Of a stretch of 64,000 bases of DNA, positions 17,834-26,579 are shown piece after piece. Under the pieces are notes generated by a model. It searched no databases. It was not told the origin of the DNA and saw only the letters and a list, made by a program, of their open reading frames with translations. The stretch comes from CAZMZF01 sp964570765 (GTDB lineage: Bacteria; Zixibacteria; MSB-5A5; RBG-16-43-9), in contig CAZMZF010000002.1 in NCBI GenBank assembly GCA_964570765.1, positions 114,142 through 178,141 of the forward strand. Reading direction: 5' to 3'. A program made the position numbers and the translations under genes. Numbering within the stretch: the stretch's first letter is position 1; each line of letters starts with the position of its first letter.

Positions 17834-20104
17834 ATGCAGATTTCTAAAAATTCTTCATACATAAGTTTTCTGAAGGAATTCGACTCGACCATTAGAAGGC
17901 TGAGTATCTATCCACCGGATCATCCGGCGGTAAAAGCTGCCCTGCAGAAAACTTTCAAACTGTTTCAGGAGTTCTTCAAAGCCAAAGGGGAGATTACTCT
18001 GGGTCGGGTAGAAAATAAATTAGTTTTAGAGGAGGAAAGCTTAGAAGCTAATGCGATCTCCGATAGGGTCTGGAATACACTGGAAAAGCAGAAGATCAAA
18101 AGTATCAGCTTTAGCCAGGGTATAAATAAAGATGAGCTAAGGTCATTTTTAGAGTTTTTTCTCAAAAAAGAAGAGGAGGATCTGCATTCCTATCTTGAGA
18201 AAAATAAGATCTCGCATATAAAGTTAAATCGAATGAGGTATGAGGTGGTACTGGAAGATGAGAAAGTGGTTAAAGCGGATGAGATAGAAAACGTGAACCT
18301 GAAGTCTGAACTCTCTAAAGTCATCCGAACTCGCCCGGATCTTTTGAAAGATATATTGTTAGGAAAGTCTATAGAGGAAGAAAGGTTGAGAATTGCATTT
18401 AAAGAGGCGGGCTTTTCCTCCTCTGAGGTTGGGGGAGAAGGTTATGGGGAGGGTGGTTCGGGAATGGGCAGTGGAGGGATAGATATTAAACAGATGATGG
18501 AAGATCTTAAAAATGAGGTCAATTATCTTTCGGATGATGAAATCCTTACGCTTTTGACTTACAGTTTAAAGCAGAGCTTAAAAGATATTCCTGAGGATAA
18601 AAGCTCCTCGCAGGAAGCGCTGGAGATGGTCAAAAATATTTTAGAGAAAAGAGATAAGCAAAGGCTTTTGCCAAAACTTAAAGAGCTATTATCCGGTTAC
18701 GGGATAATCGATGAGAAATATTTTGACCTTTTGATCGATGAAACTTTTCAGAAAAAAGAGGGGGTTATCTCTAAATCGCTTGAGTTTTTAGAGGAGCTGG
18801 GAAAAAACAGAATAGAGGAAGAAGGTTTAGAAGAGAGGATAAAGACGATAGTTGGCTCTCCAGATGAAAAACTAAAAAAGAAGATAATCGATTCCTTATT
18901 AAATAAACTTGATTCTGCAGATGAAAAACTCAGGTGTGATTCGATTTTAGCTCTTAAAAAGATGATCGAGCTTTCGATCGCAGAAGAAAAAGAGGAGGAT
19001 TTCGTATATATAAGGGAAAGGCTGGAAGAGCAGTTTGATAACCAATTAGTCTCTATAAGGTTTTATCGAGGATATTTTGAATTATTATTGCCAACCTTCA
19101 CTCATTTAGCAAAGATTGGAGATGTGAATGAGCTGAAAAGGATTCTGGAGAGAATTCATAGTAAAGCCCAAGCTGAACAAAAGGTGCCTGAAATCCAGAG
19201 ATTAAAAGATGATTTTATATCCCAACTCTCTTCCAGAGAAAATCTGGATCTTTTGATCCAGCCGCTTTTCACTGATTTCCATACTCAGAAAGGAAAAGAG
19301 ATAGAAGAGCTTCTAAAAAGCTTAGATCTGAACAAAGTCACTCAGAAACTTATAGAGATATTTACAGTGGATGAGCGCAGTGTTCGTCTGTGGGCTTTGA
19401 GAGTTTTGAGCGACCTGGGAGAAGAGTCGGTTGAAACTCTTTCTAATTTCCTTAACTCCCAGGAGAATTTCAAAAGGAGCAAAGATTCTAATATCTTAGA
19501 AGAGGAATCCTGGTATAAGGTGAGGAATGCGCTTTTCGTTTTAGGAAATATCGAAAGCACAAGGACTATAGATATTTTAATAGACTTTGCGAAAGATCCG
19601 GACCCAAGGGTGAGACTGGAAATCTTAAAAGGGTTAGAGAAGAAGAAGGATGAGAAGGTAACTCGGATTTTAATTGAGCTCCTTAAAGATAAAGAAGAGG
19701 ATGTTCGCAAAAAGGCTTTGAATCTGATCAGTCTTTCAAAGGATAAAGAGTTCATTCCTGGATTAAAGGAGATTTTTTTCAATAATTCCTTAGATAGGAA
19801 AAAAATTCTTACCACTCTGGTTAATTTAGGAGAGAAAGAATCCAGAGATTTTATCCTGAAGGTAGCTATAGATAAAGGTTTTATTACAGGGGATATTTCC
19901 AAAAAGGAAAAAGAGGAACTTCAAATAAATGCTTTGAATCTCCTGGAGAAAATCGGAGATGAAGAGTGTTTTCAGGCTTTAAAAGAGTTTGTGCGAAAAA
20001 AGAAAAAAAGTATTTTTGGGAGATGGAGTCGGGATGAGGTGACAGAAAAAGCTCAAAAGGTCCTATCTTGTAAAGATAAGGAAATCAACAATTCCAAACT
20101 TTGA
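17834..20104 (+). CDS. HEAT-repeat protein, paralogue A
   Basis: 756 residues, cytoplasmic, very rich in Lys and Glu. An N-terminal domain (about 1-140) starts SFLKEFDSTIRRLSIYPPDHP and ends with a helix pair (GINKDELRSFLEFFLKK). A Gly-rich linker follows near 200-215. The second half is HEAT/armadillo-like helical repeats, e.g. DPRVRLEILKGLEKKKDEKV and DVRKKALNLISLSKDKE. Such repeats are protein-binding scaffolds. The gene at 24148 has the same layout and related text, so the two are paralogues bracketing two envelope genes. No enzymatic motif is seen. The start lacks a strong Shine-Dalgarno. Confidence 0.8.
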   Translation: MQISKNSSYISFLKEFDSTIRRLSIYPPDHPAVKAALQKTFKLFQEFFKAKGEITLGRVENKLVLEEESLEANAISDRVWNTLEKQKIKSISFSQGINKDELRSFLEFFLKKEEEDLHSYLEKNKISHIKLNRMRYEVVLEDEKVVKADEIENVNLKSELSKVIRTRPDLLKDILLGKSIEEERLRIAFKEAGFSSSEVGGEGYGEGGSGMGSGGIDIKQMMEDLKNEVNYLSDDEILTLLTYSLKQSLKDIPEDKSSSQEALEMVKNILEKRDKQRLLPKLKELLSGYGIIDEKYFDLLIDETFQKKEGVISKSLEFLEELGKNRIEEEGLEERIKTIVGSPDEKLKKKIIDSLLNKLDSADEKLRCDSILALKKMIELSIAEEKEEDFVYIRERLEEQFDNQLVSIRFYRGYFELLLPTFTHLAKIGDVNELKRILERIHSKAQAEQKVPEIQRLKDDFISQLSSRENLDLLIQPLFTDFHTQKGKEIEELLKSLDLNKVTQKLIEIFTVDERSVRLWALRVLSDLGEESVETLSNFLNSQENFKRSKDSNILEEESWYKVRNALFVLGNIESTRTIDILIDFAKDPDPRVRLEILKGLEKKKDEKVTRILIELLKDKEEDVRKKALNLISLSKDKEFIPGLKEIFFNNSLDRKKILTTLVNLGEKESRDFILKVAIDKGFITGDISKKEKEELQINALNLLEKIGDEECFQALKEFVRKKKKSIFGRWSRDEVTEKAQKVLSCKDKEINNSKL

Positions 20105-20127
20105 AAAGTCAAATTCTGGCAAGTTAG

Positions 20128-22911
20128 ATGAGTAAATATTTTTTCTGGGCTATATTTATATTTTTGCTATTTTTACCCGTGCGGGGGTTTTCTCAATATT
20201 ACTTTGGTAAAAATAAAGTTCAATATACCCGCTTTGACTGGGAGGTTCTGACCACCGAGCATTTCAATGTTTATTTTTACGTGGAGGAAAAAGAAATCGC
20301 TGAAATCGCAGCCAAGATAGCGGAGGAGGGATACATTTTCTTACAGGATAAATTCAATTATCATATAGCAAAAAAGATCCCGCTGATCATCTACAGCTCA
20401 CCTAATTATTTCGAGCAGACCAATGTGATTCCAAACCTGTTGCCGGAAAATGTGGCCGGGTTTACCGAGTTTTTCAAGGGACGAATGGTAATCCCTTTTG
20501 ACGGGTCATATTCTTCTTTTAAACATACCATTCAGCACGAGCTGGTTCATGTTTTCACTTTTGAAAAGCTCTATTTCGTGATGAAACTTCACCGCTTCTA
20601 CAATTATGTAGAACCACCCCTTTGGTTTCAAGAAGGGTTAGCCGAACACTGGTCTGGAAAGATCGACTCTGAGGCAGAGATGATAATCAAAGACCTGGTT
20701 ATCTCCGGAAAGCTGGTGAAGATCGAGCATATGGGAGAGATAGCTGGTTCTTACCTGATGTATAAGGAGGGAGAATCTTTCTGTAGATTTTTAGAAGAAA
20801 AATACGGAGATGACCGGCTTACACTTCTTTTTGACAATTACTGGAAGGGGGGAAATTTTTCAGAAGTGGCGGGATTAACTTTCCATAAAAGTCTGAAAGA
20901 GCTGGGAGAGGAATGGGAATATCATCTGAAGAAAAAATATTTTCCGGAGATCTCCTCTGGAGACCTGCCGGATCGGGTGGCTACTCAACTAACTTTTGAT
21001 GGATTCAACGTGAAACCCACCTTAGTTCCCTATCAGCATAAAGGTAAAATTGAGGATTGGGTGGTGTTTAAATCTAACAAATTAGGCTATTCCGGCTTAT
21101 ACCTTATGTCCCCTCGAGGGGAGAAGGAAAAACTTTTCACCCTGGTGAAAGGGGAAAGGTCTCCCCAGTTCGAGTCTTTGCACCTATTAGAGAGCAAGGT
21201 GGATGGTTCTGAAGATAGCCGGGTAGCTTTTATCTCCAAGAGTAAGGAAAAGGATTGGTTGTATGTTTATGACCTAAAAAAAATGAAGATAGTCAAGCGC
21301 AAAAGCTTTGATATTCTGGTCAGCTTATCTTCACCGGCCTGGTCTGAGGACAATGCGAAGATAGTTTTTAACGGGGTGGATAAAAAGGGGTACACTGATC
21401 TTTATATATATTATATGCTCGAAGACTCACTGGTTCGTTTAACCGAGGATATTTACCAGGAAAAGGATCCGACCTGGTCTAAAGATGGTAAAACTATAGT
21501 TTTTTCCTCGGATCGGACCTTTTATGGTCAGGAGGGTTTTCAAAACCTTTTTTCGATTGAGGTTTCAATTGGAGAGATTAAACAGCTCACCTTTGCCAGA
21601 GCGCATGATTTAAACCCTACTTTCTCAAAAAATGAAGAAAAGCTTTTTTTCACTTCAGATCGGGAAGGCGCTTTTAATCTCTATTCTTTAGATTCGTCCG
21701 GGATAAAAAAGTTAACCCGGTTTTTAACCGGAGGTTTTGATCCAGATGTGGGCGGCGAAGAAAAAGAACTATATTTCTCCGGTTATCGGGATTACAATTT
21801 CCATATCTATAAATTCTCCCTGAATGATTCTCTGACTGAGTTTTTGGGACAGGATAAAGATAGCCTGAAATTAAGCTGGGCTCCAGAGAAGATCTCCGGA
21901 GAACATACCAAGGGAGTGGTTAGATATGAAAACGATTATTCGTTTGACATAGCGCAATCAGCCATATCCTATGATGCAGTCTATGGGACGGTAGGTGGTC
22001 TGCAATTAGCCTTAACCGATATGTTAGGTAACCATCAATACTTTTTCCTTTTGAGCAATACCGCCCAGACCAAATCTGAGTTTTTTTCCAGCTTTAACTT
22101 CGGAATAACCTATTTGAATCGAACCACAAGGCTTAACTATGGATTCGGAGTCTTTCATCTTTATGATGAGTATTATGATGATTATTATGGTTTCTTCAAG
22201 GAAAGGCAATATGGAGGACTTTTCTTTGCCAACTATCCAATCTCCAAGTTTCAGCGGATAGAATCCAGTTTCTTTTTAAGGCAGTCGGATAAGGATTTTT
22301 ATGTCTTTGGAAGGAAAAGGAATGTGCTGCTTTCCACTAATTACCTCTCCTGGATCAAAGATACCAGTTTATGGGATCTGACCGGTCCTATAGATGGAAT
22401 CAGGTTTAATCTTACTCTCGGACTTACCCTGAGCTGGGATGAGTTGCAGGTTTACAATCGACTTATTTTAGCTGATTTTAGAAAATATCTGAGGCTGGGA
22501 AAGAACAGTTGTTTTGCCTTAAGGTTAACAGGTTTTTCCTCTTCAGGTACTGAGCCTCAGAGGTTACATTTAGGTGGGAGCTGGAGTCTGAGAGGGTATG
22601 ATCGCAAAGCTTTTTATGGGAAAAGACTGGTTTTGATAAATAACGAACTACGTTTTCCTCTGATCGATAATCTGATAATCGGCTTTCCCTTTGGCAGAAT
22701 AGGTTTTGAGGCTATCCGGGGCGCCTTCTTTTTCGATGCCGGGAATGCCTGGGAAGACCATTTTGATCAATTATATGGCAGTTTTGGGACTGGATTCCGG
22801 ATTAACTTTGGATATGTAATAGTTTTGAGATTTGATTTCGCCAAGAAAACAGATTTCAAATCGGTTTCCAGGGAAACAGTGTTCGATTTCTTTTTTGGCT
22901 GGAACTTTTAG
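20128..22911 (+). CDS. Exported zinc-peptidase-like / PD40 propeller / outer-membrane barrel protein
   Basis: 927 residues with a signal peptide (MSKYFFWAIFIFLLFLPVRG, then FSQ). A gluzincin-type peptidase domain carries HELVH (137-141) and a downstream EGLAE (169-173), which supply the zinc ligands and catalytic Glu. Next come PD40/TolB-like propeller blades such as SPAWSEDNAKIVF and DPTWSKDGKTIVFSSDR. The last 300 residues look like a surface-antigen-type barrel (GGSWSLRGYDRK, FDAGNAWED, GTGFRINFGYVIVLRFDFA). It probably sits in the outer membrane with periplasmic domains. It lies 23 bp after HEAT protein A and just before the PQQ lipoprotein, probably one operon. Catalytic activity is inferred from the motif only. 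Confidence 0.85.
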   Translation: MSKYFFWAIFIFLLFLPVRGFSQYYFGKNKVQYTRFDWEVLTTEHFNVYFYVEEKEIAEIAAKIAEEGYIFLQDKFNYHIAKKIPLIIYSSPNYFEQTNVIPNLLPENVAGFTEFFKGRMVIPFDGSYSSFKHTIQHELVHVFTFEKLYFVMKLHRFYNYVEPPLWFQEGLAEHWSGKIDSEAEMIIKDLVISGKLVKIEHMGEIAGSYLMYKEGESFCRFLEEKYGDDRLTLLFDNYWKGGNFSEVAGLTFHKSLKELGEEWEYHLKKKYFPEISSGDLPDRVATQLTFDGFNVKPTLVPYQHKGKIEDWVVFKSNKLGYSGLYLMSPRGEKEKLFTLVKGERSPQFESLHLLESKVDGSEDSRVAFISKSKEKDWLYVYDLKKMKIVKRKSFDILVSLSSPAWSEDNAKIVFNGVDKKGYTDLYIYYMLEDSLVRLTEDIYQEKDPTWSKDGKTIVFSSDRTFYGQEGFQNLFSIEVSIGEIKQLTFARAHDLNPTFSKNEEKLFFTSDREGAFNLYSLDSSGIKKLTRFLTGGFDPDVGGEEKELYFSGYRDYNFHIYKFSLNDSLTEFLGQDKDSLKLSWAPEKISGEHTKGVVRYENDYSFDIAQSAISYDAVYGTVGGLQLALTDMLGNHQYFFLLSNTAQTKSEFFSSFNFGITYLNRTTRLNYGFGVFHLYDEYYDDYYGFFKERQYGGLFFANYPISKFQRIESSFFLRQSDKDFYVFGRKRNVLLSTNYLSWIKDTSLWDLTGPIDGIRFNLTLGLTLSWDELQVYNRLILADFRKYLRLGKNSCFALRLTGFSSSGTEPQRLHLGGSWSLRGYDRKAFYGKRLVLINNELRFPLIDNLIIGFPFGRIGFEAIRGAFFFDAGNAWEDHFDQLYGSFGTGFRINFGYVIVLRFDFAKKTDFKSVSRETVFDFFFGWNF

Positions 22912-22965
22912 ATAAAGGCAGAAAGAATGGGGTTTAATCTCTGGTTAGGTAAATCCCTTTTCGGA

Positions 22966-24087
22966 ATGAAAATTATTAAAAGAGTATTCGTCATTTTTAT
23001 TTTCCTTTTTTGGGGCTGTGCCTCAAGTTTAAAATTCCCACGAGTGGATTTCAAGGAAAAAGATTCAGATTGGAGAAGCTTCAGGTATGACCAGATTAAT
23101 CAGACAATCCGGAATTCTAATATTACTCTACCGTTAAAACTTCTCTGGAAGAAGAAGGTCGGACCAAGCTACTCAACTCCTTTGATCTTAGAGGAGATTA
23201 TAATCATCGGGACTTTAGAGCAGAAGATAGTCTTTTTAGATTTTAACACAGGTGAAAAGTTAGGCTCTTATTCCCTGGATTTTCCACTAACTATTACCCC
23301 CTGTGCAGATGAAACTATCCTCTATTTTAATGGGGGAAAGGAGAACTCAAATCTTTTTGCACTGAACTTAAAAAGTGGTGCTCTGGTCTGGAAGAAAAGA
23401 TTAAAAGATATAAGCTCCTCACCGATGATAATAAAAGGAGGGCTTTTCGTTGCTACAGAAAGGGGGGAATTTTTAGCATTGAATAAAATTAACGGAGAGG
23501 AATTCTGGAAACATACGGCTGGTGATTTTATATATTCGGCTGCGGCTTTTTCCGGGGAAGCTTTATACTTTGGAACAGGAGACGGTAAAATCTATTCTCG
23601 GGACATTGATTCCGGGAAACAAAACTGGAGTTATGAGACTGAAGGGGCAATTTTTGCTTCACCCGGCATCGATGAAAAAACTCTCTTATTAGGTTCTGCG
23701 GATGGTTACTTTTACGCCTTAGATTTATCTTCCGGGGAGCTTCTCTGGAGATTCAAAACCAGAGGGAGTGTTCATTCTTCAGCGGCTCCGGTTAAAGGGA
23801 TGGTCTATTTTGGCTCGAATGATGGTCGTCTTTATGCCCTGTCCTCAAAAAGTGGAGAACTGGTCTGGAGTTTTGAGACCGATGGTCCCATTCACTCTTC
23901 ACCTCTTTTAATCGGAGATAAAATTTTCTTTGGCTCTCTGGATGGTTATTTTTACGGAGTGAATAGTTTAAAAGGTGAGATGGTTTTTAAATATAAGACC
24001 GGAGGAATGATCTATGCCTCGCCCTCTTTTTCTGAAGGAAAGATACTAATCCCCTCTATGGACGGATATCTTTACTGTTTTGAATAA
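22966..24087 (+). CDS. PQQ-type beta-propeller lipoprotein (BamB-like fold)
   Basis: 373 residues from the chosen ATG. The start MKIIKRVFVIFIFLFWGCAS is a lipoprotein signal with Cys 18 after Phe-Trp-Gly. The rest is seven or eight propeller blades with the PQQ-repeat pattern, e.g. YFGTGDGKIYSRDIDSGKQN and LLGSADGYFYALDLSSGEL. An ATG 39 bases upstream is in frame and gives a longer N-region; neither has a good Shine-Dalgarno. BamB-like propellers are periplasmic scaffolds, and here the neighbour is a barrel protein, which fits an outer-membrane assembly or support role. That role is inference. Confidence 0.82.
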   Translation: MKIIKRVFVIFIFLFWGCASSLKFPRVDFKEKDSDWRSFRYDQINQTIRNSNITLPLKLLWKKKVGPSYSTPLILEEIIIIGTLEQKIVFLDFNTGEKLGSYSLDFPLTITPCADETILYFNGGKENSNLFALNLKSGALVWKKRLKDISSSPMIIKGGLFVATERGEFLALNKINGEEFWKHTAGDFIYSAAAFSGEALYFGTGDGKIYSRDIDSGKQNWSYETEGAIFASPGIDEKTLLLGSADGYFYALDLSSGELLWRFKTRGSVHSSAAPVKGMVYFGSNDGRLYALSSKSGELVWSFETDGPIHSSPLLIGDKIFFGSLDGYFYGVNSLKGEMVFKYKTGGMIYASPSFSEGKILIPSMDGYLYCFE

Positions 24088-24093
24088 ATTGCA

Positions 24094-24119
24094 TAGAGAT
24101 GCATGCTATGCGTCTCTAC
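24094..24119. repeat. Palindrome, GAGACGCAT family, reverse orientation
   Basis: TAGAGATGCAT and ATGCGTCTCTA arms with loop gct, closing with C so that GTAG is 5' on the minus strand. It occupies the short gap before HEAT protein B. Confidence 0.82.
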
Positions 24120-24147
24120 GCTAAGATCGTCATAAGGAATAGAAAAG

Positions 24148-26334
24148 ATGTCATTCGATTTTTCATTACTTAAAAGGGAAGACTTAGAGTTAGACTTAAG
24201 GGAATTGGGGAAAGAGATCTTAAGGGAGCTTTTCTTATCCTCACGCCGTCTGGCACTATATACCCAGGAGCATCCAGCGGAGGAGGATTTATCTAAAAAA
24301 CCTTTTAACTGGATGAAGAAGCTTTTCCGCATAAGGAGCTACTTCGATTTCCACCTTTATCAGGAGAAATTTTACGCTATGGGTATTCTTCTGAAGGACG
24401 AGGTTTTCATACGCGGGTTGAAAATAGAGCTTTCCAAATTCGGGTTAGGCAGCATTTATATCTATAGCCAGGCTACTTCGGATGAACTAAGCATATTTTT
24501 AAGAAGGCTGAGCGAGAAACTCCTGCCCTTACCTAAAAATCTAAATTTGCAGAGGTTCTTAGAAGAGAAGAGAATCAATTCTATCCGGGTGAAAAAATCA
24601 GAGCTAGGGGATACTTTCTTAGAAGAAAGCATCTCTTTAGTGGAAAAATGTGATGATTTTGAAGTTAAGACTTTTGCCAGAATTTCGCTACAACAAGACC
24701 CACAGTTGATGTTAGACCTATTGTTAAGAAAGATCAGAAAAGATATAGATTTAGAAGGGAAACTTAAGTTTGATTTCAGGCTTAAGGTTTTTCAATCTAT
24801 TCTGCTGGAGGAGTTCTCGAAATTACCCAGGGAAAAAGTGAAGGAGCTTTTAGGAAACGAGTTTGCCAGAAAAGATTGGGATGAGATGTCTCAAGATGAG
24901 GAATATTTAGATGGGGTGAAGAATTTAGTTAAAGCTTTTATCCATCATCCGGAAAGGGATTACCTTTTTAGTGAGTTGAAGGATGTCTTTGTGCGCCAGG
25001 GTGCTCCGGAGAACTTTTTTGAAAAGGCTTTAGATGAGAGCGCCTTGCTTAAGATCAAGACCTTGAGGGATTCGGAGCTGGTTTTAGATAAACTCATCTC
25101 TGGAGAAGCAAGGGCGGAAGAGGAGGAGAAACTTAAAAATCTTTTGATTAAGCTTATTAATTTAAATCAGGTGGAGAAGCTAAAGAAAACAATTGATGCT
25201 CTCTGGCATAATCTTTTTTCAGAAAAGGAAAATTTACGTCAAACCTCTTTCTTCTGGCTTAAAACTTTCTCTTCTTTCTTCCTGAAATATTCCAAAGAGC
25301 TTTTCCAGTCTTTCGTCCAGGAGATGCTTTCCTATAAGGAGCGGACCGATCTTCAGTACTTTCAGCTTTTAGAAAACTGTGCCGGGCAGTCGATAATATC
25401 CCGCGAATACGGACAATTTAATAAGATCATTCAGGAACTTAAATCTGATCTGGGAAGGGAGCATTCGACGGAAAAAGAGGAACGGTATATTAAGATCGTT
25501 CAAAGTTTTGCCCGGGACCAGATCATCCAGCAGCTGGTGGAGGAGATAAAAAGTAAAAGAAAGGAGGCCTGGGAGAAAGTAGGGGAGGCCCTGATTCTAA
25601 TCGGGGGAGAAAAAATTGCTCAAGCTTTAGAACCCCTTCTAACCGATCCGGATAGAACCATAAGGCAGGTGGTTTTAAAGATTGCCGGAGGTGGCTTAGG
25701 GGAAGCCGGGGCTAACTATTTCTCCAGAATAATTCAGGATGATTCCAATTTCCAGCGAGACTCATCCGGGAATTTGACTTTGGATGGCTGGTTTAAGATA
25801 AGAAATATTCTCCATATATTATCCGACATCAAGAGCGAAAAATCTTTAGCAGGATTGGGGAAATGGATTTACGATAAAGATATTAAGGTAAAAAAAACGG
25901 TCCTGCAGACTTTAGAGAAGACCGGTGGTAAAAAAAGCGAGGAACTCATTCTGGCATTAGCCCAGGAAGAAGATAAGGAGATTAGAAAATTAGCCCTGAT
26001 GGCTCTGGGCTCTTGCGGTTCGGAGAGTTCCGTCGATAAGTTAAAAGAGCTTTTCTATAAAGATGAAGACAATGCCATACTGATTTTACACACTATCGAC
26101 AGTGTCGGTGGGGAAAAGAGTTTCAAATTTTTGAGCGAAGTCATCAATCAGCCCAGGATATTCGTAAAAGGGATTTTAGGCAAAAAGATAGACGAGGAGA
26201 TCAAATTAGAGGCGGTCAGAGCTTTGAAGAAAAGGGAAGATACTGATTCTGCAAAAAAGATGGGCAAGCTCAGGGATCGATATGATCGAATCAAATTTCT
26301 GGTCGATAAGTCCAGTCAGCTAAGTAAGTCTTGA
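24148..26334 (+). CDS. HEAT-repeat protein, paralogue B
   Basis: 728 residues, cytoplasmic. The N-terminal domain parallels paralogue A: RRLALYTQEHPA matches RRLSIYPPDHPA, and ATSDELSIFLRRLSEK matches GINKDELRSFLEFFLKK. C-terminal helical repeats include EAWEKVGEALILIGGEKIAQ and RKLALMALGSCGSESSVDKL. AAGGAA is upstream of the ATG. It ends the group of four co-oriented genes. A scaffold or regulator acting with paralogue A is plausible; nothing more can be read from the sequence. Confidence 0.8.
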   Translation: MSFDFSLLKREDLELDLRELGKEILRELFLSSRRLALYTQEHPAEEDLSKKPFNWMKKLFRIRSYFDFHLYQEKFYAMGILLKDEVFIRGLKIELSKFGLGSIYIYSQATSDELSIFLRRLSEKLLPLPKNLNLQRFLEEKRINSIRVKKSELGDTFLEESISLVEKCDDFEVKTFARISLQQDPQLMLDLLLRKIRKDIDLEGKLKFDFRLKVFQSILLEEFSKLPREKVKELLGNEFARKDWDEMSQDEEYLDGVKNLVKAFIHHPERDYLFSELKDVFVRQGAPENFFEKALDESALLKIKTLRDSELVLDKLISGEARAEEEEKLKNLLIKLINLNQVEKLKKTIDALWHNLFSEKENLRQTSFFWLKTFSSFFLKYSKELFQSFVQEMLSYKERTDLQYFQLLENCAGQSIISREYGQFNKIIQELKSDLGREHSTEKEERYIKIVQSFARDQIIQQLVEEIKSKRKEAWEKVGEALILIGGEKIAQALEPLLTDPDRTIRQVVLKIAGGGLGEAGANYFSRIIQDDSNFQRDSSGNLTLDGWFKIRNILHILSDIKSEKSLAGLGKWIYDKDIKVKKTVLQTLEKTGGKKSEELILALAQEEDKEIRKLALMALGSCGSESSVDKLKELFYKDEDNAILILHTIDSVGGEKSFKFLSEVINQPRIFVKGILGKKIDEEIKLEAVRALKKREDTDSAKKMGKLRDRYDRIKFLVDKSSQLSKS

Positions 26335-26394
26335 AGAAGTTATTGGAGGAAATTTATAAGTAGGTGAGTGAGTTTATATTTTTATTGTTTTTGT

Positions 26395-26541
26395 GTAGCG
26401 GAGGTCTTCAGACCTCCATTTTATTTGTTTATTTTATGTTTTTCTCGTAGTGCGAACCTTTCAGGTTCGCTTCATTTAAGGTAATTATGGAGTTAATAAA
26501 CTTAAGATTTTATAAGTCACCCTCAAACAAGTTTGAGGGTG
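26395..26541. repeat. Three palindromes between HEAT B and the sorting-domain protein
   Basis: 26395-26417 is GTAG then GGAGGTC-ttca-GACCTCC. 26457-26480 is GTAG then GCGAACCT-ttc-AGGTTCGC. 26518-26541 is the third copy of CACCCTCAAAC/GTTTGAGGGTG. In the first two, GTAG is unpaired and only on the 5' side, which is the REP-like arrangement. Confidence 0.87.
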
Positions 26542-26579
26542 CCACCCACCGGGGTCAGCATGACAGTTATGTAAATATC

